Source: Orthonyx spaldingii (lineage: Eukaryota; Chordata; Aves; Passeriformes; Orthonychidae). Taken from it: a stretch of DNA of 64,000 bases. Positions 27,002 to 39,732 of the stretch are shown one piece after another. Position 1 is the stretch's first letter. Each line of letters starts with the position of its first letter. The position numbers and the translations under genes were made by a program. The notes below the pieces were generated by a model. It was not told where the DNA came from and searched no databases. It saw only the letters and a list, made by a program, of their open reading frames with translations. Location: positions 417,230 to 481,229 of the forward strand of contig VZTJ01003574.1 of NCBI GenBank assembly GCA_013397795.1, given 5' to 3'.

Positions 27002-27620
27002 TCACGGGCAGGACGGTGCTCCCCGGCAGCATCCCCCATGGCTACCTCCTCAGCAAGTGGGAGCATCCCCTCCTTCACTGCTTGCCCTTGCTGGCAGAGA
27101 GGAGCAGATGGGCAGAGGAAACCTTTCCAGCGCCAGAGCCAGCGCTGCTCTTCTGCTCCCCCCGGAGCGCGGGTCCCCCGCCAAACAAGGCGCTGCCTAG
27201 CTAAGCACGCCGGCAGTGCCGCCGCCCGAGGCAAAAGGACAAGTCCTTCCAGTTCATTAGGGAAGGTTTCTTGTGCGATTTGCTGCCTCACTAGCTCCTG
27301 TTTAGACAGCCTTTGTTCCCCGTCCGCAGGAGCGCATGAAAGGTTTGGACGCCTGTACGTGCTGGAAGGATGCTGAGCCCTGGGCCGGGGCAGAGAGCTC
27401 ACCCCGGGCTTTAACCTCCCCAGCTCCGCACGCCCAGGTGCTCTAAGTGCAGCCCCAGGTCCCTGTCGCTCCGTAATGCGGGACTTCCACGGGAGCCCTC
27501 CCGGCCAAGGAAAGCCTAATGGCTTGCTTTGCCTTTTTCTGCTGCTGCTCCCGTGCCCCGCCGCCAGCCGAAGGACGGACGTCCCGAGTAACAGGAGCCT
27601 CCGGTGCTGCTCACTCATTG
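26990..27620. promoter_or_regulatory. Intronic CpG-rich block, possible internal promoter
   Basis: The block is clearly richer in CG dinucleotides than flanking intron, for example in the stretches near 27165-27235 and 27540-27605. It adjoins the assembly gap. CpG-dense DNA in a vertebrate intron often marks a promoter or enhancer. On the minus strand a donor-like GGGGTGAGC occurs at 27404-27397. A short transcript from here could splice to the phase-0 Bassoon exon at 19261. This is inference only. The long open frame across this block on the minus strand is interrupted by the N and has no recognisable domain. Confidence 0.4.
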
Positions 27621-29646
27621 TCTCCTGCAGAACTAAAATAGCAGCCTGGGAGGGAGCAGAGGAGCTCAAAACTTTCCATTCCCTGGTACCTCCTGCCCAA
27701 AGAAGAGGAATACATGAGGCCACGGAGCTCCTGGGGGTGTCATGTGCAGCTGCGATGCATTTCACAGCTATAATGCTATAAAGAGCACAGCCTGCTCCCA
27801 GTATATAGACTTATAATAGATTAATTTAAAAGCAGCCCAGTTTCCTATTAGTAACACAGAATAAAATCATCCATTTACTCCACGGCTCACATTTATTGAG
27901 CTCTGAGTGGTCCCTGTTGCAGCCTTGCTCATGAGCTCCCAGCTCCTCTGGGAACCCTCCTGGACAATTACAGCAATGGGAGATAATGGCTGTAGCTCAG
28001 GGACTAAACTAAACACTCTTGAATATTTAAAGATCCTTTCACCCCCAAACTTTGCAGCACCTTGGCAGCATCAACATCTGAGTACAGCACAGCAGTGATG
28101 AGGGCGGAGAGGGATGTGATCCTCTGACCCACGTGTCTAGGATGGAAGGTTTTAAACATTAAAAACAATCCTGGTGCTGGCATAAATAGCCCAAAGTATT
28201 TTCAGAGACAGGGTTGCAGACCTGGTGTTATGGCCTCACACCTTCTCCAGACTGCAGGAGCCAAGTGAAGTCTAATTTGTCCTGGGCTAGTGTGTACTTA
28301 TGAGTGAAGCCACTGGAATGAAAAACTTGTGAGAATGAACACATCATAGTGGATCAGTGCATCAAAGCAGTGTATCTTCTGCGTTTCTTTTTTGTTGTTG
28401 TTGTTATTCTGGATTAAATATGTAACAAATGCTCTTGCAGAATTTAGGGCCTGAAGACAGACAAGCCACTGCACAATCTTTTTACATACCTAAACAGACT
28501 TAATTGCTCAATTATTCCAGATAAACACGATAAGTTGCCTGTCATGAATAATTTATAATCCAGCTAGCCACACAATCTGTGAAGCACAAATCTATGGCTG
28601 CAGCAAAAGAAATGCAAGCAGATGCCATGATCCCAAGACACCCTGCTGGGTACCAAATGCTGGCCAAGGAGCAATATGCTGCTCAGGGCAGGTTTGATCC
28701 TCCACAAAACACTTTGGACAGCCCAGACCTTCACATGGGTTACTGCGTTGCTGAGAGGATGCGATTATTGACAAATAAAATAGGCACAAAGTTTGGGTGT
28801 GCAGCTTGGAGCAGCCAGGCACAGCACTGTCCAAGGTCTGGACACACCTGGGTGTCCCACACAGCCCTTCCTGGGAGCTGGCTGTACTGTTTCCCCAGGA
28901 ATTGCAGTAGGTGATGGTGATGAGCTGAAGAGCTGCAGTGAGGCACAGGAGGATGCAGTGCTGGAGGATGGAGGCCCACAGGGCCTGCCACAAGGGACAA
29001 CACTCAGGTTGCTGGGGAAGAGGTAAGGGAAGGAGACAGGGGGAGGAAAGGCCCCATCCAGCCAGAACTTACCATGCTTGGATAGGAGAGACCCAGGAAA
29101 GCAACCTGGAAGGAGTCCAGAGGGAGGGTTAATCCTAAACCCATGACAAAGCCATCCCAGGCAGCTCCCTTCCCACAGCAGAGGGGTAACGAACCAGGCA
29201 GAGGGGCAGGTACCAGCTCCTGGCTCCAGTGACCCCAGACAAATGCAAGAGCCTTTCCCACAGGCTCAGGACCCTACCCCAAACCTTGAGCATCTTTATC
29301 ACTCTCTGAGAAGCAGAGGAGAGGCACTGGGTGGATTTCCTCCTGCCTGGGCACCCTTTCCCAAGAATAGCTTATCCAGTCACCAGCCACCTATTTTAAA
29401 TAGATTAGAATAGGTTTTTTTGTGTTGGAATTCCTATCTCCATCCAGATACGCCTGGACATTCAAATATACCTGGCTCATAAGTCATCATCTACTAAATA
29501 AAATTTACACAAGAATCTGCAGACAATTAGAATTTGTACAGATACCTGTGGAGCCACATCACTTTTAATTGGGTTTTTATAGCTATGATTTAGCCTTGAA
29601 GAAGGGGCTACTTCACTGCCAGTCAGTCTACAAGAGCCCTGTCATC

Positions 29647-29673
<27 letters not shown>
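29647..29673. repeat. 27-base A tract
   Basis: This is an uninterrupted run of A, the longest homopolymer in the window. It lies about 50 bases left of the CR1 copy at 29725. CR1 elements do not end in poly(A), so it is not that element's tail. It may be a simple repeat or the trace of a retroposed RNA to its left. No AATAAA signal is seen within 30 bases before it, although AATAAA occurs about 150 bases before it. Confidence 0.9.
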
Positions 29674-29679
<6 letters not shown>

Positions 29680-29724
29680 TGCAAAGCAAGATTAAAACTG
29701 GCCATTCAAATCATGATTTGATGA

Positions 29725-30120
29725 GAGTTGGAGTTGTTCAGCCTGGAAAGAGAAGGCTCTGGGGAGCCCTTAGAGCCCCTTCTAGTACCTCAAGGGGCTA
29801 CAGGAGAGTTGGAGAGGGACTTTTTTAAGGACATGGAGTGACAGGACAACAGGGAACAGCTTCACACTGACGAGTGGTCAGGAATAGAGAGGATATTGGG
29901 AAGAAATTCATTACTGTGAGGGTGTTGAAGCACTGAAACAGGTTTCCCAGGGAAGTTGTAAACTTCCTATCCCTGGAAGTGTTCAAGGCCAGGTTGGATG
30001 GAGCTTGGAGTAACCTGGTTTAGTGGAAGGTGTCCCTGCCCATGGTAGGAGCTGGAATAATATGAGCTTTAAGGTCTCTCCCAACCCAAACCATTCTGGG
30101 ATTCTATTCTATGATATTCT
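29725..30120 (+). mobile_element. CR1 LINE 3' fragment, longest young copy here
   Basis: The segment starts at the GTTCAGCCTGGAAAGAGAAG block, passes through GGGCTACAGGAGAGTTGGAG, GGTTTCCCAGGGAAGTTGTA, TGGAAGTGTTCAAGGCCAGG and GTGTCCCTGCCCATGG. It ends at CCAACCCAAACCATTCTGGG and ATTCTATTCTATGATATTCT. It is about 400 bases in plus orientation, with 5' truncation and no coding capacity left. Confidence 0.95.
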
Positions 30121-33100
30121 GCTTGCTGAGCTAAAGTCATCATTGCCATGGAGATCTAAGCCAATACACCGGAAAGGTGAATAAACTCTTAATGAAAAAG
30201 AATTGTGCTACTTGAAGGACTGTCTTTTCTGTCACAACCCAAGCCAAAATGTGAAGTCACCCCATTTGGAGAGCTTTCTGCAGCCTTCCTGGAGGGGAGC
30301 CCAGAGGATCACCACAGAGCAACCTGCCTAGCACTCCTTAGCACAACTGAAAACCCTGAGCAAGCTTACAACAAAAGCCAGCTTAGTTCAGCTCAAATAA
30401 AAGGCCAAGTCCTCAACTGCAAGACTAGAAACTGCTACAAAAGAGAAAAACATTCAAAAAGAAATTGCCCAGGTAAAACACCAAAAATACTGCAGAAGCA
30501 AATGCCCTTCTAGGGCTTCTTAGCTTTCCTTTGAAAGATCTCCAGCAAGCAGCACATAGGCAGTGCCAGCTGCAGTGCTCCATGTCCATCCAGACAGCAA
30601 GAAAACCACAGAGGAGCACACTGCACAGTTCAAGCTGATTTTACCCTGCTTTGATTTGCTCCAATGCCAATTAGAAACCACTTCTGGAGAGAAACAATAA
30701 ATCTTGTGGTCATGCCCCAGCTGCAAACCCAGGAGACTCGTGTGTAATTACCAGCCCCGGGACTGACTCTGATGACCTACAGGGCATTTTTCACAGGTGA
30801 GACAGCAGCAGTGATCACAGCTCCCTCCACTTTCGGGGGTTCAGCTGGAGAGATCTTGCCTCTGATTTTCAAGTATTATGCATCAAAATATCCATCTGAA
30901 CAGTGGGAGCCATGCTGACTGTGAGCAATCAGCCCCAAACTGCCTCAAACCGGGCAGAGAAGGCATGGATTGGCCAGCGAGGGGGAAGCAGCAGCATCCA
31001 TGCACCAGGAGGGAAAAACATTTGACATCCAAATAAACACCACCTTCCCATAAGCTTTTATCTGCCCACAGCCTTGTCTGTTGGCGTGGGCTGGCTCCTG
31101 GCACACTGCAGAGAAAGAAAAGGAGGAGCAGGTCTGAAGCACGGGATGCAGCAGGCGTTGGGATGCGGCACAGCACACGGCCCACAGGGATGCTGCTTTT
31201 GGTGCACAGTGACCTGCTCCCACAGGGACAGGATCTTGCCATGCCGAGATCTTTGCTTCCCAGTAGGATGCAGGCTGAATGGCACTGGACAAGTGCCTGC
31301 AGCTGGAACACATGGGAAAAGGGGTTGGCTGGAGAAGAAGGGTGACTTGGGTTAAGAGCTCGAGCTGGCCAAAATCATTAGGAAGGACACTGAAGCTTTC
31401 AGTTTTTACTGTAAGAGTAACATCACCCAATTTTGGCTCTTGGTTAGGTGCCACAACTTGGAGATCCCTCCGTGCAGTGGAGCTCTTCAGAGCCCTCCAA
31501 ATGACACGTCCTTCAAAACCATCAGATCATGAGAATTTTTTGGGCAGAACTGCAAAAATTTTAGACCCAGAATCTGCATAAAGCATTATCATTTCAACAT
31601 GTCCCCCTGGTCTCAAAAGGGATTTAGCACCTGGAATTAGTTATGGAAAATAGTATTTCAGAAGTCGCCAGATTTTTTTTTCTTCCTAATTCAATAAAGC
31701 AATAACAATTGTCTGCTGAGAGCAAGTAGTGGGATCCCAGAAGCAGCTCAAAGACAGATGGCAGCAGCAGCATGCCTGTTTGGGGATAGTTCTCAAAGCA
31801 CTCTCCAATTTGAAAGCCACAAATATATCAGCTGGAAAATTAATATGGCAGGTCACAACATAAGGTAGAGTGTGTAAAAATAAATTTCAGGGCATTAGCT
31901 GGCCTGGCCCAGCATCTTCATACTGACTTAGTACTCCAAGAAAAATCAGGATTCATGTCCCGATCTGCCAAAGGTCCCTTGAGCAGGTTGCTGAGGACTA
32001 GATGACAGCACCATGCCTGGGTACAAGAGCTCACTTTAACTGGGCTTCACCTTTTGGGTTGGATCCCAGCGCTGTTGGTCTTGCACTAACACACTGTGCT
32101 CCATCAAATACCGTGGGTATTTGCTTTTCTCAAAGCTTGAAAGGTTTTGCAATACATAGAGTATGTGAGCAAAACAAAGGCAGGTGAGCTCAAGGACAGG
32201 CCTCTCCTACAATAAGTATGCTCCTTATTTCAGAGGAATCCAGAAGTACAGGTAATTCAACCCTTTCTTAGGACCCCAGAGTAATTTTAACACAGACCAC
32301 TGGTTTTTAGCCAGACCTTTCCACTAGAACTGGTATTTTATCTAGTGGGCATCATATTGAGAACAGAGGTTCTCAGGGGGAAGGGGCAGCAAGCAATGCC
32401 TTCCAGGAGATCAGGAGAGACATGGGATGTCTTGTGAGGAGGAAGGGCAACATGGTATGCCTGAGAGAACACAAGGGGCTGAACAGAACCAAGGAGCAGC
32501 TCAGAGCCATGACAAAGCTGTTTTTGGAGGAACCTTGTACTCAATGAGTCACAGGGACATGGCCTTTCCAGCTTCTAGGGTGTTCTGCAATTAGAGGGAA
32601 AAAAACCCCAAACCTGAAGTCCCAAGAGGAACTCCCACTCCTAGGTCCAAGCCCAGCAGTGCCCTGCTCCATCACACCCAGCTGGTTGCTGGTTGTGCAC
32701 CCCTATACATTTGAATTCTTAGCAGCTTTTTAATGGGGAGCGCTTGCTGATCCCGTGATTCCTGCAAAGCCAAGCTACAAGCAGTGACAAGCTCATTTGC
32801 TCTTTGGGGACAGGGCTTCAAATAGCTGCTGGCTCGTGGCAATTAAAACAGGCAGAGCACTGCCACCGACTCCGCCAGCCTGCGCTGTGACTGATGCAAG
32901 CGCCGGCTGGAGCGCTCTGATAAGGATGTTGGATGATTCAGAATAATCTAGGCTTTGCTGAACAGATGAGCCTGAGTGTTTGTGCTTCTGTTTCCATCTA
33001 ATGGGAATACTGTGTTGTGCTCATCAGGAAGGGGAGAGGGCAGCTGGAGGTAGGAGGGAACCAGAACTTCCTCTCCTCAAGACTGATGGGCACAGCTCTC

Positions 33101-34139
33101 CTGCTCGCCACTCAGGTCTCTTCCTTCCGTGGAGGTCTCCAGTTTGAGGGTCTGGCCAGTCTGCCCCTCAGCTTGGACACAGCAAGGGGGTGGCAGAGCA
33201 GCTGGGGAGGGAACAAAAAGTCAATGTTAAAACTTCTCAACCTGAGGGTTCTTTGCAAGGCTGCTGCACAAGCAGCTGGGCTCGATTAAGATGCAGGAGA
33301 TGGGCATCAGACTGGGCATGGCAGGGAGCAAGAGAGGAAGGGGAGGGACACACTTGTTGTTCAGTCTTCAAAAAACAACTTCTAGCTGGTGTAGTAAGCA
33401 TTGTGTTACATACATGCCTTAACTCTTTCTGACAAACCTTTAATCTCACCAGTCTGCTGAATGGTCTACTCCCATTCCATTAAGATCACACCTTGCTCCC
33501 TGGATTTCCAGAGCCATCCCAACAATTTGGCTTTGATTTACTCAGAGCAGAAGGCCATGGCACCGGCGCAGCCTATTTACAACATAAACCGACTCCAGAA
33601 TGGAAACATCCCCCTTCAGCTGTCCTTGATCAAAAGGTTTGCAGCTGAGATAAAACACCATTTCAATCAGAGTTAAAATAATCAGTTTTCATAGTCCATC
33701 AGCACCATACCCCTCAGATGTGGGCTGTCCAGGAGCACAGCTGCGTATTATATCTCCAAAAAGAGCTGGGTATGGCAGGAGGGTGAGGTCTGGGAGCAAG
33801 GCATGAATGAAGATGGTGAGAAACACCTCTGCAGGCATGAACTGCTATTCCACAAACACCTCACTGCATTCACAGGGCTGCTTTCAGAAATCTCTGAGGC
33901 TTTTCAGTCCATCACACTATGTAAATCCCTTTTTACCATCTGAACGTGACCATGGCCAAGAGATAGACAAGAGACAGGATCAGGAAGAAGCAAGTTGGTT
34001 CATTGTGGTGGGAGCCCACACAGCTCTATAAATAGCACTGGTGATCAGCTAAATTCAGGTTACAAGAGACACTGACAAGATGCCACCACCTCTGTCTTTA
34101 AGGACCAGACAGACCTCGTACGTCTCTACCAGTCAAGGT

Positions 34140-35220
34140 GGGAAGAGCCGTGTCACAACATCTCCTCCTTCGCTGGGATTCGGTGTTCTCCCGCTGGGCA
34201 CCTGGGACAGCTCCGCAGGGGTGGGTGCAGAGTGGGTGCTAACGTGGAGTGTCTGACACCCTCCATTACAACCATCCCGCTCCCTGCAGCTTGTAGGAAG
34301 ACCGTAAATAGGAACGAATTCAGCTAGGATTAACTCAATCCCCATCAAAGCACTGAAAGCTCTTGAAGTTTCCTCCTAAGCACTCCCGGAGGCAGCGCAG
34401 CGTTCCGGCAGCAAACACACATCGCAAAGCTGAGCGCACAGGCGAGGAGAGCTGCACAGCCCTGTGCTATCCCCGCTCCCCGGGCTGCACAGCCCTGTGC
34501 TATCCCCGCTCCCCGGGCTGCACAGCCCTGTGCTATCCCCGCTCCCCGGGCTGCTGTGTGTGCCCCGACTACACAACCACTGTGTGATTTCACGCACTCG
34601 ACTGGTAGGAAAACCTGGAGCAGTATCTGTGTGAGCAAAATATCCCCATCCACCACCATGGGCTGTGAGAGATCTTATCCCTCTGCCCGGGGATATTCGG
34701 GGGAGGCAAGGAAAGCAAGCAGCCGCCACAGCAAAGCTCTTAAAAACACAGGGAGCCTCTGACTGTACCCTGCTCCACTACGGAAAGCTTGACAGCCGCT
34801 TCCGATCCTCTGCTGGCTTTTCTTTTTAATGATAAAGTGACCTGGGAGTTGAAAGCCAGAGGAAAACCATGTCTGACCCAAGCAAACAGCTTGTTGTAAC
34901 TTAATGTACCGAGGGAAGGCCGGCGCAGGGTGGCGGCGGCTCAGCGTGTGCGGCTTGCTGGGCTCGGTATTCAGCACCAAGCAGAAAGGAGGCCACTTCC
35001 CATCCCTCGGGAGGACTCCTCTTCACTTGGCAGTTGTTTTAATTACCCCTCTGCACCGCGGCACTGCTCCAGCCTGCGGGAAGCCACGCTCTCTCGTCCC
35101 CTCTGAACAATTTAAGGTGCTGCCACAGCCCCTCCTGTGTCCCTGCAGCCGCGGTTCAGCCGAGCCAGCCCACCCTGAGCAACAGCAGCCCCCTTAGTCA
35201 CCAGCAACCGTTCGGCCAAG
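34140..35220. promoter_or_regulatory. Second intronic CpG-rich cluster
   Basis: CG dinucleotides are concentrated at 34150-34290, 34380-34580, 34680-34810 and 34905-35170, interspersed with AT-richer sequence. It includes a 33-bp minisatellite whose units each contain two CGs. The function is unknown. It could be a regulatory CpG cluster or simply locally GC-rich DNA. Confidence 0.3.
34451..34553. repeat. 33-bp minisatellite, 3.1 copies
   Basis: Three adjacent units starting GCTGCACAGCCCTGTGCTAT and ending CCCCGCTCCCCGG lie at 34451-34483, 34484-34516 and 34517-34549 with no difference that I see. A partial fourth unit follows. The period is divisible by three, so several frames stay open through it, but no gene is supported. 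Confidence 0.95.
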
Positions 35221-38200
35221 ATCCTTTTTGACATTTTCTGCCAGCGAATTTTGTATTACTTGAATCATCCACGCAGAGCACAGCAAAAGGCGGCACATTG
35301 GGAGAAACAGCCAGAATTACTCACGAGCTTTTTTCTTTTCATGGGCTCTAACTTAAATTGTGATCTGTCAAACAGACAAGTCACATTTCACTGTGGATGG
35401 CTGGGAGAAGCTCCTGCTCAGGCTGCAGCAGGGCCCAAAAAGGCAAACAAGCTATTTCTAAGTAGAAAGGCTCAGCAAGAGCAAGCGTGCTACTCTTCAG
35501 CTTCATACGAGCTGTTTTGCTCAGTGTTAATCACTCCATTAAAAAATTAAATAAAAGTCCGCCAAGGGATAACAGACACATCTTTCACTGCAACGCTGCA
35601 GATACAGGATGCCAGGAAGGATGGAACACCTGGTGTAGGGATAAAGAGCTTAAGAGGTGAAGTGCAACAGTGAGGAAGGGCTGAAACATGGCAAATATAC
35701 ATACACATACAACCTGTTGGTTCAGGGTGATAAATCCCATGTTCCTATCAATATTTTCTCACCATAAAAAAATCCACAGAATAGTCAGTGCAGCCACTGA
35801 GTGCCCAGCTCACAGGGTTCTCTTGAGGAGAGCTGTAGGGCAGAAAGCATTGGTCCCACCCACCCAGGGGGCAGATGCTGACCTCGGACACTGGGATGGG
35901 AGCAGCCCTGTGGCAGCAGATGAGGCCAAACATCCCTGCCCAGGCAGCTGCAGCCCAAATTGCTGTATCCTTAGGAGAAGGCAGCAGGCATGCCAAGCCC
36001 CAGCTCCTGCAAACAGCATCACATGCGGGTCACTGCTGGCTGAAGCGCTGCTAAAAACAAAGAAAAAACTGGAATCAAACACGCATTTCTCTCCTATTGC
36101 ACAGCATGATCCAATGGAAAATTTCTCCCAGATCTGCAACGTAATGCTAACGACAGATTTATTTTTACAGCTATATGGTGAAGGAGGATGATCTCAAAAG
36201 ACAAATCATTCTAAAATGGGCAACTTGACTCAGCAACACAGGGGTCTGGCTGAATATAGGGTACAACCTACCATATACACAGAAAGCTAACACCACAGCA
36301 GAACACAAACACTGCCTGCCCAAGGGGGTTTGACAGGATCACAGGAGGAAAAAAACACACCTCTGAACTTGCTGAAAGGTGCACAGAAGGAAGGACCACT
36401 GCTGACAGAGCCAGCCCTACCTCCACAGCTACCCACAGACACCACAAGCATGACACCAGAGTGTGAAATGCCCCAAGGGATGCCAGACCAGAGAAACATT
36501 TATTTTTCAGACCACACACCCATTATTTAAAAGGATAGGGAACAGAACCTCTAAACAGAACCTCGTATTTCTCCATGAGCACACTAGTACAGATGCAGAG
36601 CATGCAGGAGATGCAGGACTACACATGTGCCAATGGCTGGGGCTGGAGATGTTTCCTGGCCAGGAAAACAAACAGTTGTTGAGGTCCCAAGGGCAGGAAA
36701 AAACCTTGTTGGCTTTCCCTTGTTCAGCAAGAGAAGAGATGGTGTAAATGCAATATCACTGCCACAGTTTATCCTCTGCCATCCCCTCCCATTGCAAAGA
36801 GCTACATCCAACATGGAGCTGATGCACCCAGAGGAAACATAGAAATTTAGGAAATGCCATGCCAGCATGGCCCCATGGCTTCTCAATAAAGATCCAAAGA
36901 GGTGAAGAACACTTTGGTTGCTTGAAAAAGCAGGGAGAGACAAGGGAGATCAAATTTCTCATGAAACTCATGTTTAATTGCCTATCAGCAAGTAGATCCC
37001 TGTTTTCATCCAGTCCTTCAGTGCTCAGCCCTGGGTAAAAGCACTGATGCCAACAGGGATTCTACCCACACTTGCACAGCATCAGAGACCTGTAAATGTT
37101 TGGATGTTGAATGAAAGGCAGGAGAGGAGAGGGATGAGAGGAAGAGATGGGGATTCACTGCCATTAATAACAGTCTTTGGTTTAATGTAGAACTAATAAC
37201 CCCCCTGGCATGCTAAGCACAGCCCTTGGCTTGCAGGGTTTCTGAACCAGTGGTCATTAGTCAGGCCAAAACCTCCTGAAGGGTAAATAAGTTAGACTGG
37301 GCCTCTAATTCACAAATATGCTGGGTTTTGTTGAAAATTGGTCACCAACATGCTGCAATGTGCAAAACTGGGACAATGAACCAAATGAGAAACGGGCTCC
37401 TTTGAAAGCAGTGTATGAACAGCTTCATGATTTCAATATTTGAGTTTTTTTCAGTCCTTTGCTAAATGACTGAGGTGATGCTGTGGGCAGGCACCACTCT
37501 TGACAGTACAGCCAGGCTGGAAAAGGCTTTGGACCACGGCCATTCCTCCAGTTCCAGCAAGCCCCATGCCTGCCACCAGAGATGCTCTGCATTGTGTCAC
37601 CCCTCAGCTTTCCCTAACTTCTTCTTTTTTCCACTTTACCCAAATTTTCGTATACTACTGAGCAGAAAACCATCTGCTGTGAGGTTATGACAGGATAAAC
37701 ACAGCCCTACACAATACTTACACTATTTCAGTCTCATCTCCTCAGCTGATGGTCTATTTTCCATTAATACAATTTAAACACTTACCTAAAAACTTTAAAT
37801 GATTTTTGTGGCTATCTCCTCTTGCTACAGATAATTCAAGAGCTGCTGAGAATTTTCTTCTCCTGTCAAACAACCCTGACCGCTGTTGGGAAACCAACCA
37901 GCAAGTTTTTAATCCTCCTTGAGACTTTTTACATTTCGCTTGCTGAAGGTCCGTGATCAAAGGTTTGTGATGAGCTTACATGGCACAGAGCACGTAGGGA
38001 ATGGATTTGCTCTCAAATATTTTAAATATTTCATAATTTATTATATTCATAGCATAAAAAGTACAAAAAACCTCTTCAATCTCCCCAAGTGAAGATAAAA
38101 ACATGAGGCAGAACTGAAGTTTAACAGCTATCAGTCAAAAATACTGCCACAAATACAGCAAATACAATCAAAATGGCTCGGGGACAAAAGCAGGGCCTTC

Positions 38201-39705
38201 AAAAAGACAGTAATTTGGTAAAGAACACACATGTATAAATATGTTCCTTTTATTCAGGGTGGTACATGAATACTTATGAAACTGCCTCTAATAAACACTA
38301 CTTCAAACTGAAAAAAAGTACAATAGAAATGTACAGCAGACAAGAAAGGTTTCCTGTAATCCCAAGTGGTTCCAAGCAGACCTATTAGGCAGCCAGGCAT
38401 TCTGAGTTTCATTTCAGCTCTAACTAAAGCACACGTTTTAATGCTGTGCTGCTGCTCTTGATTAAAATCAAACTCAAGTTCCTCGTGTTTTCTGTTTAGC
38501 GCTTTGGATGGGGAGAAAACAAATTAAAAGAAACCCAACAAATTTTAAGAGAAGACTGAAGAAGAAATTAATTTATCAAATTAGCGATGTGCAGCAGCAC
38601 TTCAAAACCCCAGAGAAGAAGAAAGGATGCCTGCAGGTTACTCCTTATGATACCAAACAGAGCAAATCCAATCAGATGAACATGCTGCTGGATCAGTCAG
38701 GCGAAAGCCACAGGAGCGGCAGAACAAAGTGAAAGATGTATAAAAAGAGGATTTTCTAAACCTATTGTACTGGTTTGAAACTGAGCTATTCTCCCCGGAG
38801 GAGATGACAGCATCACTGGTATGGTCCTGCAGAACAAGCTGTCCAAAAAAACCCTCAAAGACAACACAGAGGAAAATTAGAAAAAAAGTTTTAATGGGAA
38901 ATTAAAAATCCTACTAGAATGTGAAAGCTGCAATGTTGCACTTAAAATAACACATCTCCATTCATAAACCTAATTCCTGCACAGGACTGTAAACAAACTG
39001 CTAGATTTTAACACGTTATTTCAAGACTCCTTGTCTTTAATGGTGCCACCATTGCTCCCTGCTTGATAATTCCCTTTCCTTGCTTAAAATAACTGTCTAT
39101 GGCAAGAGCACTGACCTTCAGGAATAAGTGAATGAACGAGGAAAGCAGCCCGCCAGCACACGACCAAATTGAAAACGATGACAGCAGCTATTTCGGTGCA
39201 CGGAGATGAACAGAGGGAACAATATGATTATCTACATGTAAAATATGAGTGACACCAGCAGCAGACAGGAACTTCTGTTCGCCCAGTCTTGTGAAACAAG
39301 AACGAGCTGCTGCTCAAAGGAATAAACAGACAGTGAAATAAAAACCCAAAAAGATACTTTGTTTTCTCAGCCAGAGATCAACTCAAGATGCCACAGAGGC
39401 TGATTGCTTCATCAGCACAGAAATTCATGACTGGCTCTTAAGATAAAATGACCATCAAGCCATATGAAAAGGAATAAAACACCAGCCAAAGAAAAATAGT
39501 ATTTCAAAGGGAAGTATGTGCTTCTGTGCAGAAGGTATCACTGAAGTCCAAAGTGAAGGAGTTTTGTTAGGTGGTGCAGTTAACCCTCCTCTGAAAAATC
39601 TGCTCTTGGAGTTGTAAGTGGCAAGATGGGGCTTGATGGACTACAGCTCATACACTAAGTCTATTATTTTCTTTAAATATATATTACAAAAAGCTGTTTT
39701 ATAGC

Positions 39706-39732
39706 ATATATATATATATATATACACACACA
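39706..39732. repeat. TA/CA microsatellite
   Basis: An AT dinucleotide run of about ten units passes into four CA units. It lies in AT-rich intron and is likely to vary in length. Confidence 0.95.

Noticed and set aside
26677..27765. Long minus-strand open frame (362 codons)
   Set aside because: It crosses the N and includes both copies of the duplicated 68 bp, which add a repeated peptide. The frame is open because of GC-rich sequence, and no domain or splice structure supports it.
34451..34553. 33-bp direct repeats as a CRISPR-like array
   Set aside because: The units are contiguous without spacers, and the genome is avian. This is a minisatellite.
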